From Mesorhizobium temperatum (GTDB lineage: Bacteria; Pseudomonadota; Alphaproteobacteria; Rhizobiales; Rhizobiaceae): a stretch of DNA of 64,000 nt. Both the position numbers and the translations under genes were made by a program. The notes below the pieces were generated by a model that saw only the letters and a program-made list of their open reading frames with translations, was not told the DNA's origin and ran no database searches. Shown here piece by piece: positions 46,340-54,918 of the stretch. Numbering within the stretch: the first letter of the stretch is position 1; the number at the start of each line of letters is the position of its first letter. The stretch lies in assembly GCF_002284575.1 (NCBI RefSeq), contig NZ_NPKJ01000041.1:248431-312430 (forward strand), read 5' to 3'.

Positions 46340-47653
46340 TCAGACCGCCGAACCGTAGAGATCGTAGGCGTCGGCGCGGTCGATCTTGACCGTGACGATG
46401 TCGCCGGCGCGCAACGGGCGCCGCGACTGGATATGCACCGAGCCATCGATTTCGGGTGCGTCGTATTTGGTTCGGCCCTTCGCCGAGGTACCATGGGCCT
46501 CGTCGATCAGGACTGGCAGGCGCTTGCCGACCTTCCTTGCAAGCTGCGTCGCCGAGAACTTCTGCTGGCGCTTCATGAAGCGGTGCCAGCGCGCTTCCTT
46601 GATCTCCTGCGGTACCTGTTCGAGGCCGAGATCATTGGAGCGGGCGCCCCTGACCGGCTCGTATTTGAAACAGCCGGCGCGATCGACCTTGGCTTCGTCC
46701 AGCCAGTCGAGAAGCATCTCGAAATCGTCGTCCGTCTCGCCGGGAAAGCCGACGATGAAGGTGGAGCGGATCGCGAGATCCGGACAGATTTCGCGCCAGC
46801 CGCGAATGCGGTCGAGCGTCTTTTCGCCATGGGCGGGCCGGCGCATGTTCTTCAGCACCTGCGGCGAGGCGTGCTGGAACGGGATGTCCAGATAGGGAAG
46901 GATCTTTCCTTCGGCCATCAGCGGGATGACATCGGCGACATGCGGGTAGGGGTAGACATAGTGCATGCGTACCCAGACGCCGAGCTTGCCGAGTTCCTCC
47001 GACAGATCGAGGAATTTCGCCCGCACTTCGCGATCGCCGAACATGCTGCTCTGGTACTTGATGTCGATGCCGTAGGCGCTGGTGTCCTGCGAAATGACCA
47101 GGATTTCCTTGACTCCGGCCTTGGCCAGTTTCTCGGCCTCGCGCAGCACGTCGGCCGCCGGCCGCGAGACGAGATCGCCGCGCAGCGCCGGGATGATGCA
47201 GAAGGTGCAGCGGTTGTTGCAGCCTTCCGAAATCTTGAGATAGGCATAATGGCGCGGCGTGAGCTTGACGCCTTGCGGCGGCAACAGGTCGACATAGGGA
47301 TCGTGGCTCGGGGGCGCGGCCTCATGCACTGCAGCCATCACGCTCTCGTAAGCCTGCGGACCGGTGATGGCGAGAACGTTGGGATGTTTTTCGCGGATGA
47401 CGTCCGGTTCGGCGCCGAGACAGCCGGTGACGATGACCCTGCCGTTCTCCGAAAGGGCGGAGCCGATGGCATTGAGCGATTCATCGCGAGCCGAATCGAG
47501 AAAGCCGCAGGTGTTGACGACGACCAGATCGGCGCCGTCATGCTTGCGCGCGATCTCATAGCCCTCGGCGCGCAGGCGCGTGATGATGCGCTCCGAATCC
47601 ACGAGGGCTTTTGGGCATCCAAGGCTGACGAAACTGACGCGAGGGGCAGACAT
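46340..47653 (-). CDS. rimO: Ribosomal protein S12 methylthiotransferase RimO
   Basis: The protein has 437 residues. The N-terminal UPF0004 domain has [22 protein letters not shown] and VTGCLGAE, carrying three Fe-S cysteines. The radical SAM motif is CNNRCTFC. The TRAM domain is at the C terminus. RimO adds a methylthio group to Asp-88 of S12 (E. coli numbering). The start at 47653 gives the RimO N terminus ([16 protein letters not shown]); the extension to 47776 is not family-like. Confidence 0.94.
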   Translation of the reverse strand: MSAPRVSFVSLGCPKALVDSERIITRLRAEGYEIARKHDGADLVVVNTCGFLDSARDESLNAIGSALSENGRVIVTGCLGAEPDVIREKHPNVLAITGPQAYESVMAAVHEAAPPSHDPYVDLLPPQGVKLTPRHYAYLKISEGCNNRCTFCIIPALRGDLVSRPAADVLREAEKLAKAGVKEILVISQDTSAYGIDIKYQSSMFGDREVRAKFLDLSEELGKLGVWVRMHYVYPYPHVADVIPLMAEGKILPYLDIPFQHASPQVLKNMRRPAHGEKTLDRIRGWREICPDLAIRSTFIVGFPGETDDDFEMLLDWLDEAKVDRAGCFKYEPVRGARSNDLGLEQVPQEIKEARWHRFMKRQQKFSATQLARKVGKRLPVLIDEAHGTSAKGRTKYDAPEIDGSVHIQSRRPLRAGDIVTVKIDRADAYDLYGSAV

Positions 47654-47833
47654 GTGCGGTTTCCAATGGACGCGGGCCGGAAACCCTAAGGCCCGGCCCG
47701 GAAGTCTCGATGCATGTTGATCTTTTGAACTTTCGCAGAAGCTCAATTTGCACGGCGCAATAGCATAGTTCCGCAATCAAGCAAACCGAGGAACGACTTG
47801 GCGCCGCTCGGGCGGGCCTGCACTGCTAAGGTT

Positions 47834-48520
47834 TCAATGACCGCCTGGTCCGAACCAGGGCGCCAGGAACGCAAACTGTTCGGGGAACTGCTGCACGGCA
47901 CCATCCAGAAGCATCTTCACGGCGACGTAGAGAATGATCACCAGGCCGATATAGGCGATCCAGCGGTATTTATGCAGGAGGCGTGCGACAAACGAAGCGG
48001 CGAAGCCCATCAGCGCAATCGACAGCGCCAAGCCGATGATCAGGACCGTCGGATGGTCCATCGCCGCGCCTGCGACTGCAAGGACGTTGTCGAGAGACAT
48101 AGAGACGTCGGCAATGACGATCTGCCAGGCTGCCTGAGCGAAGGTCTTGCGCGGTCCTTTGCCGCCAATCGTCCCGTTCTTGTCGTAATCGAGATTTGAC
48201 AACGATTCCGTCGCGTCATGTTCCTGCTCGTGGCTGATACGCAACTCGCGCCACATCTTCCAGCACACCCAAAGCAGCAGCAGGCCGCCGGCTATGAGGA
48301 GAATGGGGCCGATGGTGAGGAGCCACTGGGTGATCAGAGCGAAGAAGATGCGAAGCACGGTGGCCGCCGCAATGCCGACGAGAATCGCCTTCTTGCGCTG
48401 ATCCGACGGCAGGCCTGCCGCGGCAAGGCCGATGACGATGGCATTGTCGCCGGCAAGCACAAGGTCGATGGCGATGACCTGGAACAGGGCCGCGAGGCCG
48501 GCGGCGGTAAAAATTTCCAT
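47834..48520 (-). CDS. TerC family membrane protein
   Basis: The protein has 228 residues with about six helices. The two TerC half-motifs are VIAIDLVLAGDNAIVIG and IVIADVSMSLDNVLAVAG, each with the conserved Asp in the membrane. A charged loop of about 40 residues (HEQEHDATES, then DYDKNG) separates the halves. Family members are linked to manganese efflux or tellurium resistance. I looked for a yybP-ykoY-type leader upstream and did not see one. Confidence 0.88.
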   Translation of the reverse strand: MEIFTAAGLAALFQVIAIDLVLAGDNAIVIGLAAAGLPSDQRKKAILVGIAAATVLRIFFALITQWLLTIGPILLIAGGLLLLWVCWKMWRELRISHEQEHDATESLSNLDYDKNGTIGGKGPRKTFAQAAWQIVIADVSMSLDNVLAVAGAAMDHPTVLIIGLALSIALMGFAASFVARLLHKYRWIAYIGLVIILYVAVKMLLDGAVQQFPEQFAFLAPWFGPGGH

Positions 48521-48811
48521 CAGCTGGAATTTCCTTGCTTGGTCGCCAATCGTTCGTGCCCGGACGCCCTAACGTGTATGGTTCCCGCGCGTCAAGAGAC
48601 GGCTTGAGCACAAGGCCGGCAAACCGCCTGATCGGGGTGGAAATCGCCGGCAGCCGGTGAAAGCTGCCGTGATCGAGATACACTAGCTTAGCTAGACCGC
48701 CCGCTCACAGTGCAGGCCTCAAACGAGGGTTGAAGCACGCCGCCACCGCAATAGATCTCGGGGGACCGAAGAGTACGATGCCGTAGAAAGTGTTCCTCAC
48801 AGGAGAGGCTC

Positions 48812-49591
48812 GTGACGTCTGACGACAACACACCCGTCCTTTCCGGGGCAATCGGAGAATACCGCGAGTTCGATCCTCCGGCCGCACTCGAAGGGCATTT
48901 CCAGTGTGTCTGGTCCAATACATTGCGCCCGGACGCGGGGAGCTTGTCGGCCGTGGTCCCCGACGGCTGCGTCGACATCACCTGGATCGACGGCGATCTG
49001 GTCGTAGCAGGTCCCGACGTGGCGGTTGCCCTCTCTGCGCTGACACCCGGCTCTACCGTGATCGGCACCCGCTTCCGACCGGGTGCAGCAAGCCGGTGGC
49101 TCGGCCTGCCGATGTCGGAGATCGTTGGCGGCCGGGTGGCGCTCAGCCACTTCTGGGGAGCGCTGGCGCGCGAAATCGCCCAGAGAATTGGCGATGCGTC
49201 CTCCACGGCGGAGCGGATGCGGGCGATGCAAGCGGCACTATCCAGGCTTGCGCCCGATGTCGAGCCGCCGCCTCCGGACATGGGATTTGCCTTCAACGCG
49301 CTGAAAACGGAATCCGCCGGTCCGGGCATGGCGGTGATCCTCGACCGGCTCGACGTCAGCCCGCGAACGCTTCGCCGCCGCTGCCAGGAGGCTTTCGGCT
49401 ATGGCCCGAAGACGCTCGACCGCATTCTCCGTTTCCAGCGGTTTCTGAACCTGGCGCGGCAGTCCGCCGAGCCGCGCCTAGCCGATCTTGCGTTCGAGGC
49501 GGGTTATTCCGACCAGGCGCATCTCACGCGCGAGGTGCGGCGCCTGTCGGGATTCTCGCCCGCGACGGTTCTGCGACAGCTCGGCGCCTGA
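48812..49591 (+). CDS. AraC family transcriptional regulator
   Basis: The protein has 259 residues. The N-terminal half resembles the ligand domain of AraC regulators of the DUF6597 type (the PDGCVDITWID segment is typical). The C-terminal AraC domain shows LDVSPRTLRRRCQEAFGYGPKTLDRILRFQRFL and LADLAFEAGYSDQAHLTREVRRLSGFSPATVL, both helix-turn-helix motifs. The start is GTG at 48812, ten bases after AGGAGAGG. It probably controls the SRPBCC and VOC genes directly downstream. Confidence 0.9.
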   Translation: MTSDDNTPVLSGAIGEYREFDPPAALEGHFQCVWSNTLRPDAGSLSAVVPDGCVDITWIDGDLVVAGPDVAVALSALTPGSTVIGTRFRPGAASRWLGLPMSEIVGGRVALSHFWGALAREIAQRIGDASSTAERMRAMQAALSRLAPDVEPPPPDMGFAFNALKTESAGPGMAVILDRLDVSPRTLRRRCQEAFGYGPKTLDRILRFQRFLNLARQSAEPRLADLAFEAGYSDQAHLTREVRRLSGFSPATVLRQLGA

Positions 49592-49659
49592 GCTGGCCGT
49601 TTCGTTCAATACGCCACCGCCAACTCCGCCTAGTCTGCCTTCGTTGAAAGGAGGCAGAT

Positions 49660-50058
49660 ATGACGATCTACAAATCCCGCATCATCACCGTGTCCATCGA
49701 CCGGGACTGGCGCGAAGTCTATGACTTCGCCTCCATCCCTGAGAATTTCCAGCGCTGGGCGGCAGGCCTCGGCAGGCGCTTCGAAAGATCGGGCGAAGAA
49801 TGGACCGCGGAGGACCCCGACGGCCGGCTCATCCGCATCCGATTCTCCCGGCCCAACGAACTCGGTGTCCTCGATCACATCGTCTTCGCCGAGGGCAAGG
49901 AAACCCGCAATGCGGTGCGCGTGGTTCCCAATGGGACCGGCGCGGAGGTCATGTTCGTGCTCTTGAGGACGCCGGACATGACGGAGGAGACATTTGCTGC
50001 CGACGCCGAAGCGGTGCAGCGCGACCTCAACACCTTGAAGGCAATGCTCGAACGCTGA
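49660..50058 (+). CDS. SRPBCC (START-like) domain protein
   Basis: The protein has 132 residues, a single helix-grip domain. It starts with SRIITVSIDRDWREVYDFASIPENFQRWAAGL, the hallmark of SRPBCC proteins, and ends with a long C-terminal helix (DAEAVQRDLNTLKAML). The fold binds hydrophobic ligands in a cavity. The Shine-Dalgarno AAAGGAGG precedes ATG 49660. It lies 68 bases after the AraC gene and 29 before the VOC gene, so the three look co-regulated. Confidence 0.85.
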   Translation: MTIYKSRIITVSIDRDWREVYDFASIPENFQRWAAGLGRRFERSGEEWTAEDPDGRLIRIRFSRPNELGVLDHIVFAEGKETRNAVRVVPNGTGAEVMFVLLRTPDMTEETFAADAEAVQRDLNTLKAMLER

Positions 50059-50087
50059 CCTTCCAAAGACCCCGAAAGGAGAAGATC

Positions 50088-50444
50088 ATGGCCAAATCCA
50101 GCAACGACAAGCGCATCGACTATGTCGAGTTTTCCGTCGGCGACATCGTGCGTTCGCGCGGCTTCTACGGCAAGGCCTTCGGCTGGTCCTTCAAGGACTA
50201 CGGGCCGAGCTATTGCGAGTTCAACGACGGCCGGCTGACCGGCGGTTTCGCACTCGGCGGCCAAAGCAAGGCGGCAGGCGGGCCGCTGGTGATCCTCTAT
50301 GCCGACAAGCTCGACGAGACCCAGCGCCGCGTCGAGGGGGCCGGCGGGAAGATCGTCAAGCCCGCCTATTCGTTCCCGGGCGGCCGCCGCTTCCACTTTT
50401 CCGATCCGGACGGCTACGAGCTGGCGGTGTGGTCGGATAAGTGA
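50088..50444 (+). CDS. VOC (glyoxalase-like) family protein
   Basis: The protein has 118 residues. The VOC fold is seen in DYVEFSVGDIVRSRGFYGKAFGWSF at the start and FHFSDPDGYELAVWS at the end, with the conserved Asp/Glu metal ligands of the family. Members are glyoxalases, dioxygenases or resistance proteins; the role here is open. ATG 50088 follows AAAGGAG and is shorter than the open frame, which extends over the SRPBCC gene. Confidence 0.88.
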   Translation: MAKSSNDKRIDYVEFSVGDIVRSRGFYGKAFGWSFKDYGPSYCEFNDGRLTGGFALGGQSKAAGGPLVILYADKLDETQRRVEGAGGKIVKPAYSFPGGRRFHFSDPDGYELAVWSDK

Positions 50445-50713
50445 AGAAGGTGAGGGGGCGCCGAGCCGAGCCCGGCGCCTCTTTCGCATGGTTTGCGCGG
50501 GCCAGGGGGAACAATGCCGCTCCTAGCGCCAGGAGCGAATGTTGAACACTGACTCGGCGAGCCACCAAGGTCCGATTGCGCGGCTGGTTGTCCCTGCACT
50601 GAACCACCTTAAGATGACAGCGCTGCTGTTTAAACGATGTAACAATTATTGTCCGATGGAGTAGCTCGCATCGTATAAGGCTGGCCTGAGGACCATCGCA
50701 TACCGCACCGCGC

Positions 50714-51295
50714 ATGACGGAACAGACACGAACGACAATACGGCAAAGGCTGTATGCATTTTTGATTGCAGGCCTGGGCGGGCTGGCCGCATCGGCAATC
50801 TCGTTTTCGATGACGCTCTACGAAGCTGCCCATCCGCCAAAGGTGCCGGTTGTGCAGGCGGGCCAGCAGATCGATACCGGTCGCTGGTTTGTGACCTTGC
50901 GAACGGCACGTGTCGGAACAGTGCCGCCGACAGGCGTTCCCCCATTGCAACCCGTGCAGCTTGTGATGGTGGATCTGGATGTGGTGAACCGTTCCGCCAC
51001 ACCGAACAACGTGCTCTACCGCGTCGTCACGCTCAGCGCGCCGGCGCAAAAGCTGCCGATGCCAACGGTTTATCTCGATCGCGACAAGTATCTGGCGGGA
51101 TACTTCAATCCCAACATGTCGGAACGCCTGACGATGGCTTGGGAGTGGCCGGCCGGTGTGCCCGTGCCGGACAAGGTGACGGTCACCGTCACCGGCCAGA
51201 TCTACAAGCTGCGCGACAATCTTTACGGCGCAAGCGGGTGGTACGACCGTGATCCCGTTGCGACGGTCGATCTGCCGGTGGAGAAGGCGCCATGA
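50714..51295 (+). CDS. Membrane-anchored beta-rich protein A (unknown)
   Basis: The protein has 193 residues. One N-terminal membrane helix (RLYAFLIAGLGGLAASAISFSM) anchors an external domain that is mainly beta strand, with VVQAGQQIDTGRWFVTLRTARVG and VMVDLDVVNRSATPN. This resembles the DUF4352-like, Ig-fold domains in Gram-positive lipoproteins, but I cannot assign a named family. It overlaps the next gene by four bases (ATGA), so the three proteins A, B and C are co-translated. Nothing points to an enzyme. Confidence 0.6.
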   Translation: MTEQTRTTIRQRLYAFLIAGLGGLAASAISFSMTLYEAAHPPKVPVVQAGQQIDTGRWFVTLRTARVGTVPPTGVPPLQPVQLVMVDLDVVNRSATPNNVLYRVVTLSAPAQKLPMPTVYLDRDKYLAGYFNPNMSERLTMAWEWPAGVPVPDKVTVTVTGQIYKLRDNLYGASGWYDRDPVATVDLPVEKAP

Positions 51296-51885
51296 TGCGC
51301 ATGGTGCGTTCGGCGCTTGCGCTGCTGTTCGCTGCCGCCGTGCTCTACGGCATGCAGCACACGCGACCGCTGTACAGCGACATTACATCGCCGATCGTCT
51401 CTTCGGGCGGCATGAACAAGCGTGTGGAGGCCCGCGGGTTCGCGCTTTCGCTGGACAGCGCCCGGGTGGCGCGTGTTCTCAACGTCGAGACCTTCGGGAA
51501 GTCAAAGACCTACACGAGTTCCGGCGTATGGATTGTGGCGGAAGGCGAGGCCGAGGCGAAATTCGAGACCTTGGGTCTCACATCGGGCGAGTGGCTGAGC
51601 CGCAGCGGCATCCGTTATGTCCTGACCGACCGGGTGCCGGCGACGATCGAAATGATGCCGGGCAATGCCTACCAGCCCGGCCTCCCACGCCGCGTCCTTC
51701 TGGTGTTCGAAGTGCCGGAGGATACCGTCGCCGGCGGGACCGTCGTGGTCGCACGCACAAAATTGCTGCCGCTCGACGATGAGATCCGCATCACCACGGA
51801 TGTTTCCGGCAAAGACATCGAGCCCGCGATCACCATCCGCCGCAACGAAGAAAGGCCGCCATGGACAGTTCTCCCGCAAAGGTGA
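51292..51885 (+). CDS. Membrane-anchored beta-rich protein B (unknown)
   Basis: The protein has 197 residues. A signal or anchor helix (ALALLFAAAVLYGM) precedes a beta-rich domain with FALSLDSARVARV, SSGVWIVAEGEAEA and PRRVLLVFEVPEDTVAGGTVVVA. The last segment closely parallels the edge of DUF4352-type domains (a final VFEVP near the end). It is the middle gene of the set, overlapping A by four bases and C by 25. The function is unknown. Confidence 0.6.
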   Translation: MMRMVRSALALLFAAAVLYGMQHTRPLYSDITSPIVSSGGMNKRVEARGFALSLDSARVARVLNVETFGKSKTYTSSGVWIVAEGEAEAKFETLGLTSGEWLSRSGIRYVLTDRVPATIEMMPGNAYQPGLPRRVLLVFEVPEDTVAGGTVVVARTKLLPLDDEIRITTDVSGKDIEPAITIRRNEERPPWTVLPQR

Positions 51886-52421
51886 CGTCAAGGCGGCGAG
51901 GCTATTGGCTGAGCATGATGGCGCTGGTGGTCGCACTGCCTGCCGCGCTAGCCGCGCAGACGTGGGGAAGCATCAAGGACTGGCGCTCCCAACATTTGCG
52001 CCAGCCGCTATCTGCGACCTTGGGGCAGCCGATCGATTATGCCGGCGCAAGCTGGACCGTGACGCGCCTCACCAGACTGGCAGGCAGCGAGGGAAACGCC
52101 GTCGTCCTTGCCGAATTCGAAGCTCTCGCTGCTGACCCGAAAGCGCTCGGCGCCGTTCCCTGCGAGGTGCGGCTTTCCGATGGGAGCGGTCGCGAATGGC
52201 GGCCAACGCTGTTTGCCGATCCGGTGGTCAGGAAGCAATATCCGGAGGCCGAGCAACGGTCTCTGTGTGGCGGCATGGCGTTCGCGGCGACGGAGCCCGG
52301 CAAACCGGCACGGATGGCTGCCAGCTTTTCGATTCCACCTGCGGCGAGCAACCTCACGCTATCGATCGCCCTCTACTCGGCGCTGCCGAGTTATCTCAGC
52401 GTCAGCGAGCCGCGGACCTGA
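51861..52421 (+). CDS. Membrane-anchored beta-rich protein C (unknown)
   Basis: The protein has 186 residues. An N-terminal anchor (SMMALVVALPAALAAQ) is followed by a beta-rich domain with IDYAGASWTVTRLTRLAG and NAVVLAEFEALA, and a C-terminal IPPAASNLTLSIAL. Cysteines in VPCEV and LCGGMAF could form a disulfide. It starts 25 bases inside gene B, and its last 20 bases overlap the convergent membrane gene. The three proteins share size, topology and strand order, which suggests common origin. Confidence 0.6.
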   Translation: MDSSPAKVTSRRRGYWLSMMALVVALPAALAAQTWGSIKDWRSQHLRQPLSATLGQPIDYAGASWTVTRLTRLAGSEGNAVVLAEFEALAADPKALGAVPCEVRLSDGSGREWRPTLFADPVVRKQYPEAEQRSLCGGMAFAATEPGKPARMAASFSIPPAASNLTLSIALYSALPSYLSVSEPRT

Positions 52422-53652
52422 TGCCACGCGCTTCGCCAGCCATGGCGACTGCAGTCTCGAGTACGGCTGCAAGCAGCGCGACCCGGACCGCGTCGAGCAC
52501 GATTCCTCCGTCGAGTTCGCTTGGGCTGCCGATGAACAGGCTGATGGTATCGGCGAAGATCTGCCAGGTCCCGAGATCATGCGCTCCGATCAGCCTTGTC
52601 AGGCCATACCATATCCAGGCGCCGGCCCACGAGATGGCCTGATAGGCGATGACGAAGGTGACAAGCGTGGCAAGTCCGGCACTGAGCGTCAGCTTGAGGC
52701 AAGTCCAGACCGGCGAGTAGCGGCTGCGGTAGCCGCCAACGAAGTGAGCCGTGAAATCCTTCAGCCACTTCCGCCAGGAGGTCGCGCGCGAGGGCGCAGG
52801 ACCGGGAGCGGCCGGCGCGGAAAGTTCATAGCCGTTGATGATCGCCGCCATCACCAGCCAGACAATCGGCAGCAACGCGAAAAAGAAAAGATTCTGAAGC
52901 TGCTCGCCGAAGGGAAGCGGCCGGAATTCCACGGGAACGAACTGGCCGGCCGCAGCCGCCGAAGTTATCGGCGCAAGCAAATCGAGGCTGAGCTGTTGCA
53001 GCGCGGCGCCTGCGCCAAGCCAGCGGATGAGCTGGTCTTTCCATACGCCGAGCGCGTAGAGACCGATGAAGACCCAAGTTGCGTCCGTCGCTACGATCAG
53101 CAGCCGCCAGTAGGGGTGAGAGGCGCGCGCATTCAGTCGCTTGGCGGCAAAACGCACCAGCCAGCATATGACGATCGACAGTACCACGCCGCTTGACTGA
53201 AGAATGGCGAAGATGTCGACGCTCTTGCCGAGATCGGCTTGGGCGAGCGCCATGCGCGAATATTCGCGAACCGTATCGCCAAGAAAACCCCACGCGGCAT
53301 AATAGGCGAAGAACGGCAGGATCGCAGCGGCGGTAATCGCCAGGATCGGCTCGCGTTTTGTTTCGTCCGCTCCCTTTTTCGCTTTTTGTCTCAGTGCCGC
53401 CACTGCCGGCATGTGCGGCCGGAGCACCACGAACATCATGACCAGTACCGTCAGCTTAGCGAGAACCACCAGCGATAGTATGACCATTCCGCCTAGCGGG
53501 AATTGGAGGCCGATCGTCACGGCGCCCTGAAGCAGCAGATCATGAGCGATCATACCGAGGCAGCCGACAAGCAATAGCTGCGGCCAGCACTGGACAAGCA
53601 ACCGCCCGGTTAACGCCAGCGGCCGGTATATGTCGTCAATTGTCGTGGTCAT
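52402..53652 (-). CDS. Polytopic membrane protein facing the A-B-C set (unknown)
   Basis: The protein has 416 residues. Eight hydrophobic segments are visible, such as LLLVGCLGMIAHDLLLQG, MVILSLVVLAKLTVLVMM, AAAILPFFAYYAAWGF, VVLSIVICWLVRF, FFFALLPIVWLVMAAII and LATLVTFVIAYQAISWAGA. No catalytic motif, Walker motif or transporter signature is present. ATG 53652 (MTTTIDDIYRPLALTG) was chosen; the frame runs on to 53922 across the attachment site and cannot be all native. The convergent overlap and constant spacing suggest it works with proteins A-C. Confidence 0.65.
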   Translation of the reverse strand: MTTTIDDIYRPLALTGRLLVQCWPQLLLVGCLGMIAHDLLLQGAVTIGLQFPLGGMVILSLVVLAKLTVLVMMFVVLRPHMPAVAALRQKAKKGADETKREPILAITAAAILPFFAYYAAWGFLGDTVREYSRMALAQADLGKSVDIFAILQSSGVVLSIVICWLVRFAAKRLNARASHPYWRLLIVATDATWVFIGLYALGVWKDQLIRWLGAGAALQQLSLDLLAPITSAAAAGQFVPVEFRPLPFGEQLQNLFFFALLPIVWLVMAAIINGYELSAPAAPGPAPSRATSWRKWLKDFTAHFVGGYRSRYSPVWTCLKLTLSAGLATLVTFVIAYQAISWAGAWIWYGLTRLIGAHDLGTWQIFADTISLFIGSPSELDGGIVLDAVRVALLAAVLETAVAMAGEARGIRSAAR

Positions 53653-53713
53653 CGTCTCGGCTGCTTTCGTCACTCCAGTGCTGGTCTTTAAGCTGTTGTT
53701 TCGCCAGACGATC

Positions 53714-53741
53714 CCCCAAATCCAACGGGCGAAATTTGGGG
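53714..53741 (-). terminator. Hairpin downstream of the ancestral tRNA-Ser 3' end
   Basis: CCCCAAAT (53714-53721) and ATTTGGGG (53734-53741) are perfect inverted repeats around 12 bases. Read on the minus strand the hairpin lies just after the tRNA-Ser 3' end at 53754, in the position of that tRNA's native terminator. There is no T-run, so activity is uncertain. Confidence 0.45.
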
Positions 53742-53767
53742 CAGGGTTTGCATTGGCGGAGGGAGTG
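53736..53767 (-). repeat. Attachment-site repeat, left copy (tRNA-Ser 3' end)
   Basis: The sequence TTGGGGCAGGG, TTTGCAT and then TGGCGGAGGGAGTG is nearly identical to 63297-63326, apart from two extra Ts. On the minus strand 53754-53767 reads as the last 14 bases of a tRNA-Ser: CAC of the T stem, the acceptor strand TCCCTCC, then GCCA. To the right the match to a tRNA stops after GTGG, so no tRNA is present here. The pair is best read as integration sites (core plus 3' flank). Confidence 0.75.
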
Positions 53768-53836
53768 GAACCGGAATCCAACCTTTTCCACGGATCCGCG
53801 ATTATCTTCGTAGTCGGGGTGTTCGGCTGATGCTGT

Positions 53837-54076
53837 TCAGTCGACCTGTTCGATCTGCGGGCCTGGGTCAACCGGCGGAGCCGGCGAGCAACTTTGCCCC
53901 TTGCATTCCTCGACAGGGTCATCGGCTGGTGGCAAGCAGTTTTGGCCCTCGCAATGAACTGCCGGCTGTGGCGCTTCTACGTGGTTAGGCGGAACAAGCT
54001 GATCCTCAGCGCGAACGGCCGGCATTGCTACGCTGATCGTGCCCGTGCACAAGAGCGCAATCCGAAGCAATTTCAT
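53837..54076 (-). CDS. Small secreted Cys-rich protein
   Basis: The protein has 79 residues. A signal peptide (LLRIALLCTGTISVAMPAVRA) is followed by a Pro-rich mature part with two matching motifs, CEGQNC and CKGQSC, each C-x4-C, and a Pro-rich end. ATG 54076 follows GGAGG five bases upstream, which favours it over the frame start at 54142. The function is unknown; the paired C-x4-C could bind metal or form disulfides. It is the first gene inside the island. Confidence 0.55.
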   Translation of the reverse strand: MKLLRIALLCTGTISVAMPAVRAEDQLVPPNHVEAPQPAVHCEGQNCLPPADDPVEECKGQSCSPAPPVDPGPQIEQVD

Positions 54077-54162
54077 TTCCGCCTCCGTGCCTGGCAGCGA
54101 GCTGTACCCTACACTCTCAAGCTGCGGGCCGCATCCTCTCACCCGCCAACAACGTTAACACT

Positions 54163-54390
54163 GGGTTTCAGTGCTGGCCGGAAGGCGACTTCGTGCTCAC
54201 GGCAAGCGAGGTAAATCCCGTGGTGCGCGCCTTGCGCTCGCACGACATCGAAATCACTGCCCTACACAATCATATGCTCGACGAGGAGCCGCGGCTATTC
54301 TTCATGCACTTATGGGCCAACGACGAAGTCAGTAAGCTTGCAAGGGGACTCGAAGAGGCGCTCCGGCACGTGAATCGCAAGAGAGAATAA
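54163..54390 (+). pseudogene. DUF1259 (LppY/LpqO) gene remnant
   Basis: The open frame reads GFQCWPEGDFVLTASEVNPVV and continues RALRSHDIEITALHNHMLDEEPRLFFMHLWAND, ending ALRHVNRKRE. This is the C-terminal end of DUF1259 proteins, including the highly conserved ALHNHML and RLFFMHFW-type segments. Full family members have about 250 or more residues with two related halves; here only the last 65-75 remain and no family-like sequence or start precedes them. It is therefore a 5'-truncated remnant. Confidence 0.7.
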
Positions 54391-54450
54391 TGAACGCATC
54401 GCTGCAGGAGGCGCGACAATGCAAAGTTCACCGGCCCGGCCAAGCGCCGA

Positions 54451-54864
54451 CTATTTGACAAGCGCGCAAATGGCATATGCTGTCAGCGTCCAAGCTGTTG
54501 GGGGCGTAGCGGCTACATTCGCTTGTGCTACCCACCCTGGGGCTGGGGAAGTAACCGGCAAGCTCCTAGAAATTAAAGCTTTTGAATTTGACGCGCTGGC
54601 ACCGCCACCTATGACGACTTTTGGCTTGGGACACCAAGCCTGTGCGGATTTGTCTGGGCTTGTATCGTTCGCACTTGCATACTGGGTGATTTCCCAACCG
54701 CTGACGCCGTCCTTCCCCGCTGGACCCCCAGCCCCCATTGCACCTTTAGGTCCCTGCTTGCCGGGCAGGCCTTGTGGACCGACAGGCCCTTGGGGCCCGG
54801 GGGGGCCCGCTGTTGCGCAACCTGCAAGCAAAGCGACACATGCGAGGGCGCCAATAATTCTCAT
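54451..54864 (-). CDS. Collagen-like lipoprotein
   Basis: The protein has 137 residues. The lipobox LLAGC lies at about 12-16 after a short hydrophobic signal, so it is an anchored lipoprotein. From about 20 a Gly-x-y collagen-like run follows, with G-P-P, G-P-Q, G-P-V, G-P-Q, G-L-P, G-K-Q, G-P-K, later G-P-A and G-K-D. After that comes a compact domain with AWCPKPKVVIGGGASAS. GGAGG lies upstream of ATG 54864. Collagen-like runs trimerise and extend from the cell surface. The opposite frame is a shadow. Confidence 0.7.
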   Translation of the reverse strand: MRIIGALACVALLAGCATAGPPGPQGPVGPQGLPGKQGPKGAMGAGGPAGKDGVSGWEITQYASANDTSPDKSAQAWCPKPKVVIGGGASASNSKALISRSLPVTSPAPGWVAQANVAATPPTAWTLTAYAICALVK

Positions 54865-54918
54865 GACCACCTCCCCGGTTTCCCGGTGAGTTCCAAAGCC
54901 TAGCGGCACGGCGCCCGC

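Noticed and set aside
48521..48680. A yybP-ykoY manganese riboswitch before the TerC gene
   Set aside because: The expected conserved GGGGAGTAG-type core and paired stems were not visible in the leader.
53754..53860. An intact tRNA-Ser at the left repeat
   Set aside because: Only the acceptor 3' strand and three T-stem bases fit. The sequence departs from a T loop and no anticodon arm follows.
54419..54889. A 156-residue plus-strand frame with a good-looking AGGAGG upstream
   Set aside because: It is the mirror of the collagen-like lipoprotein: Pro/Gly runs arise from the opposite strand. The minus frame has a lipobox, a ribosome-binding site and a Gly-x-y pattern.
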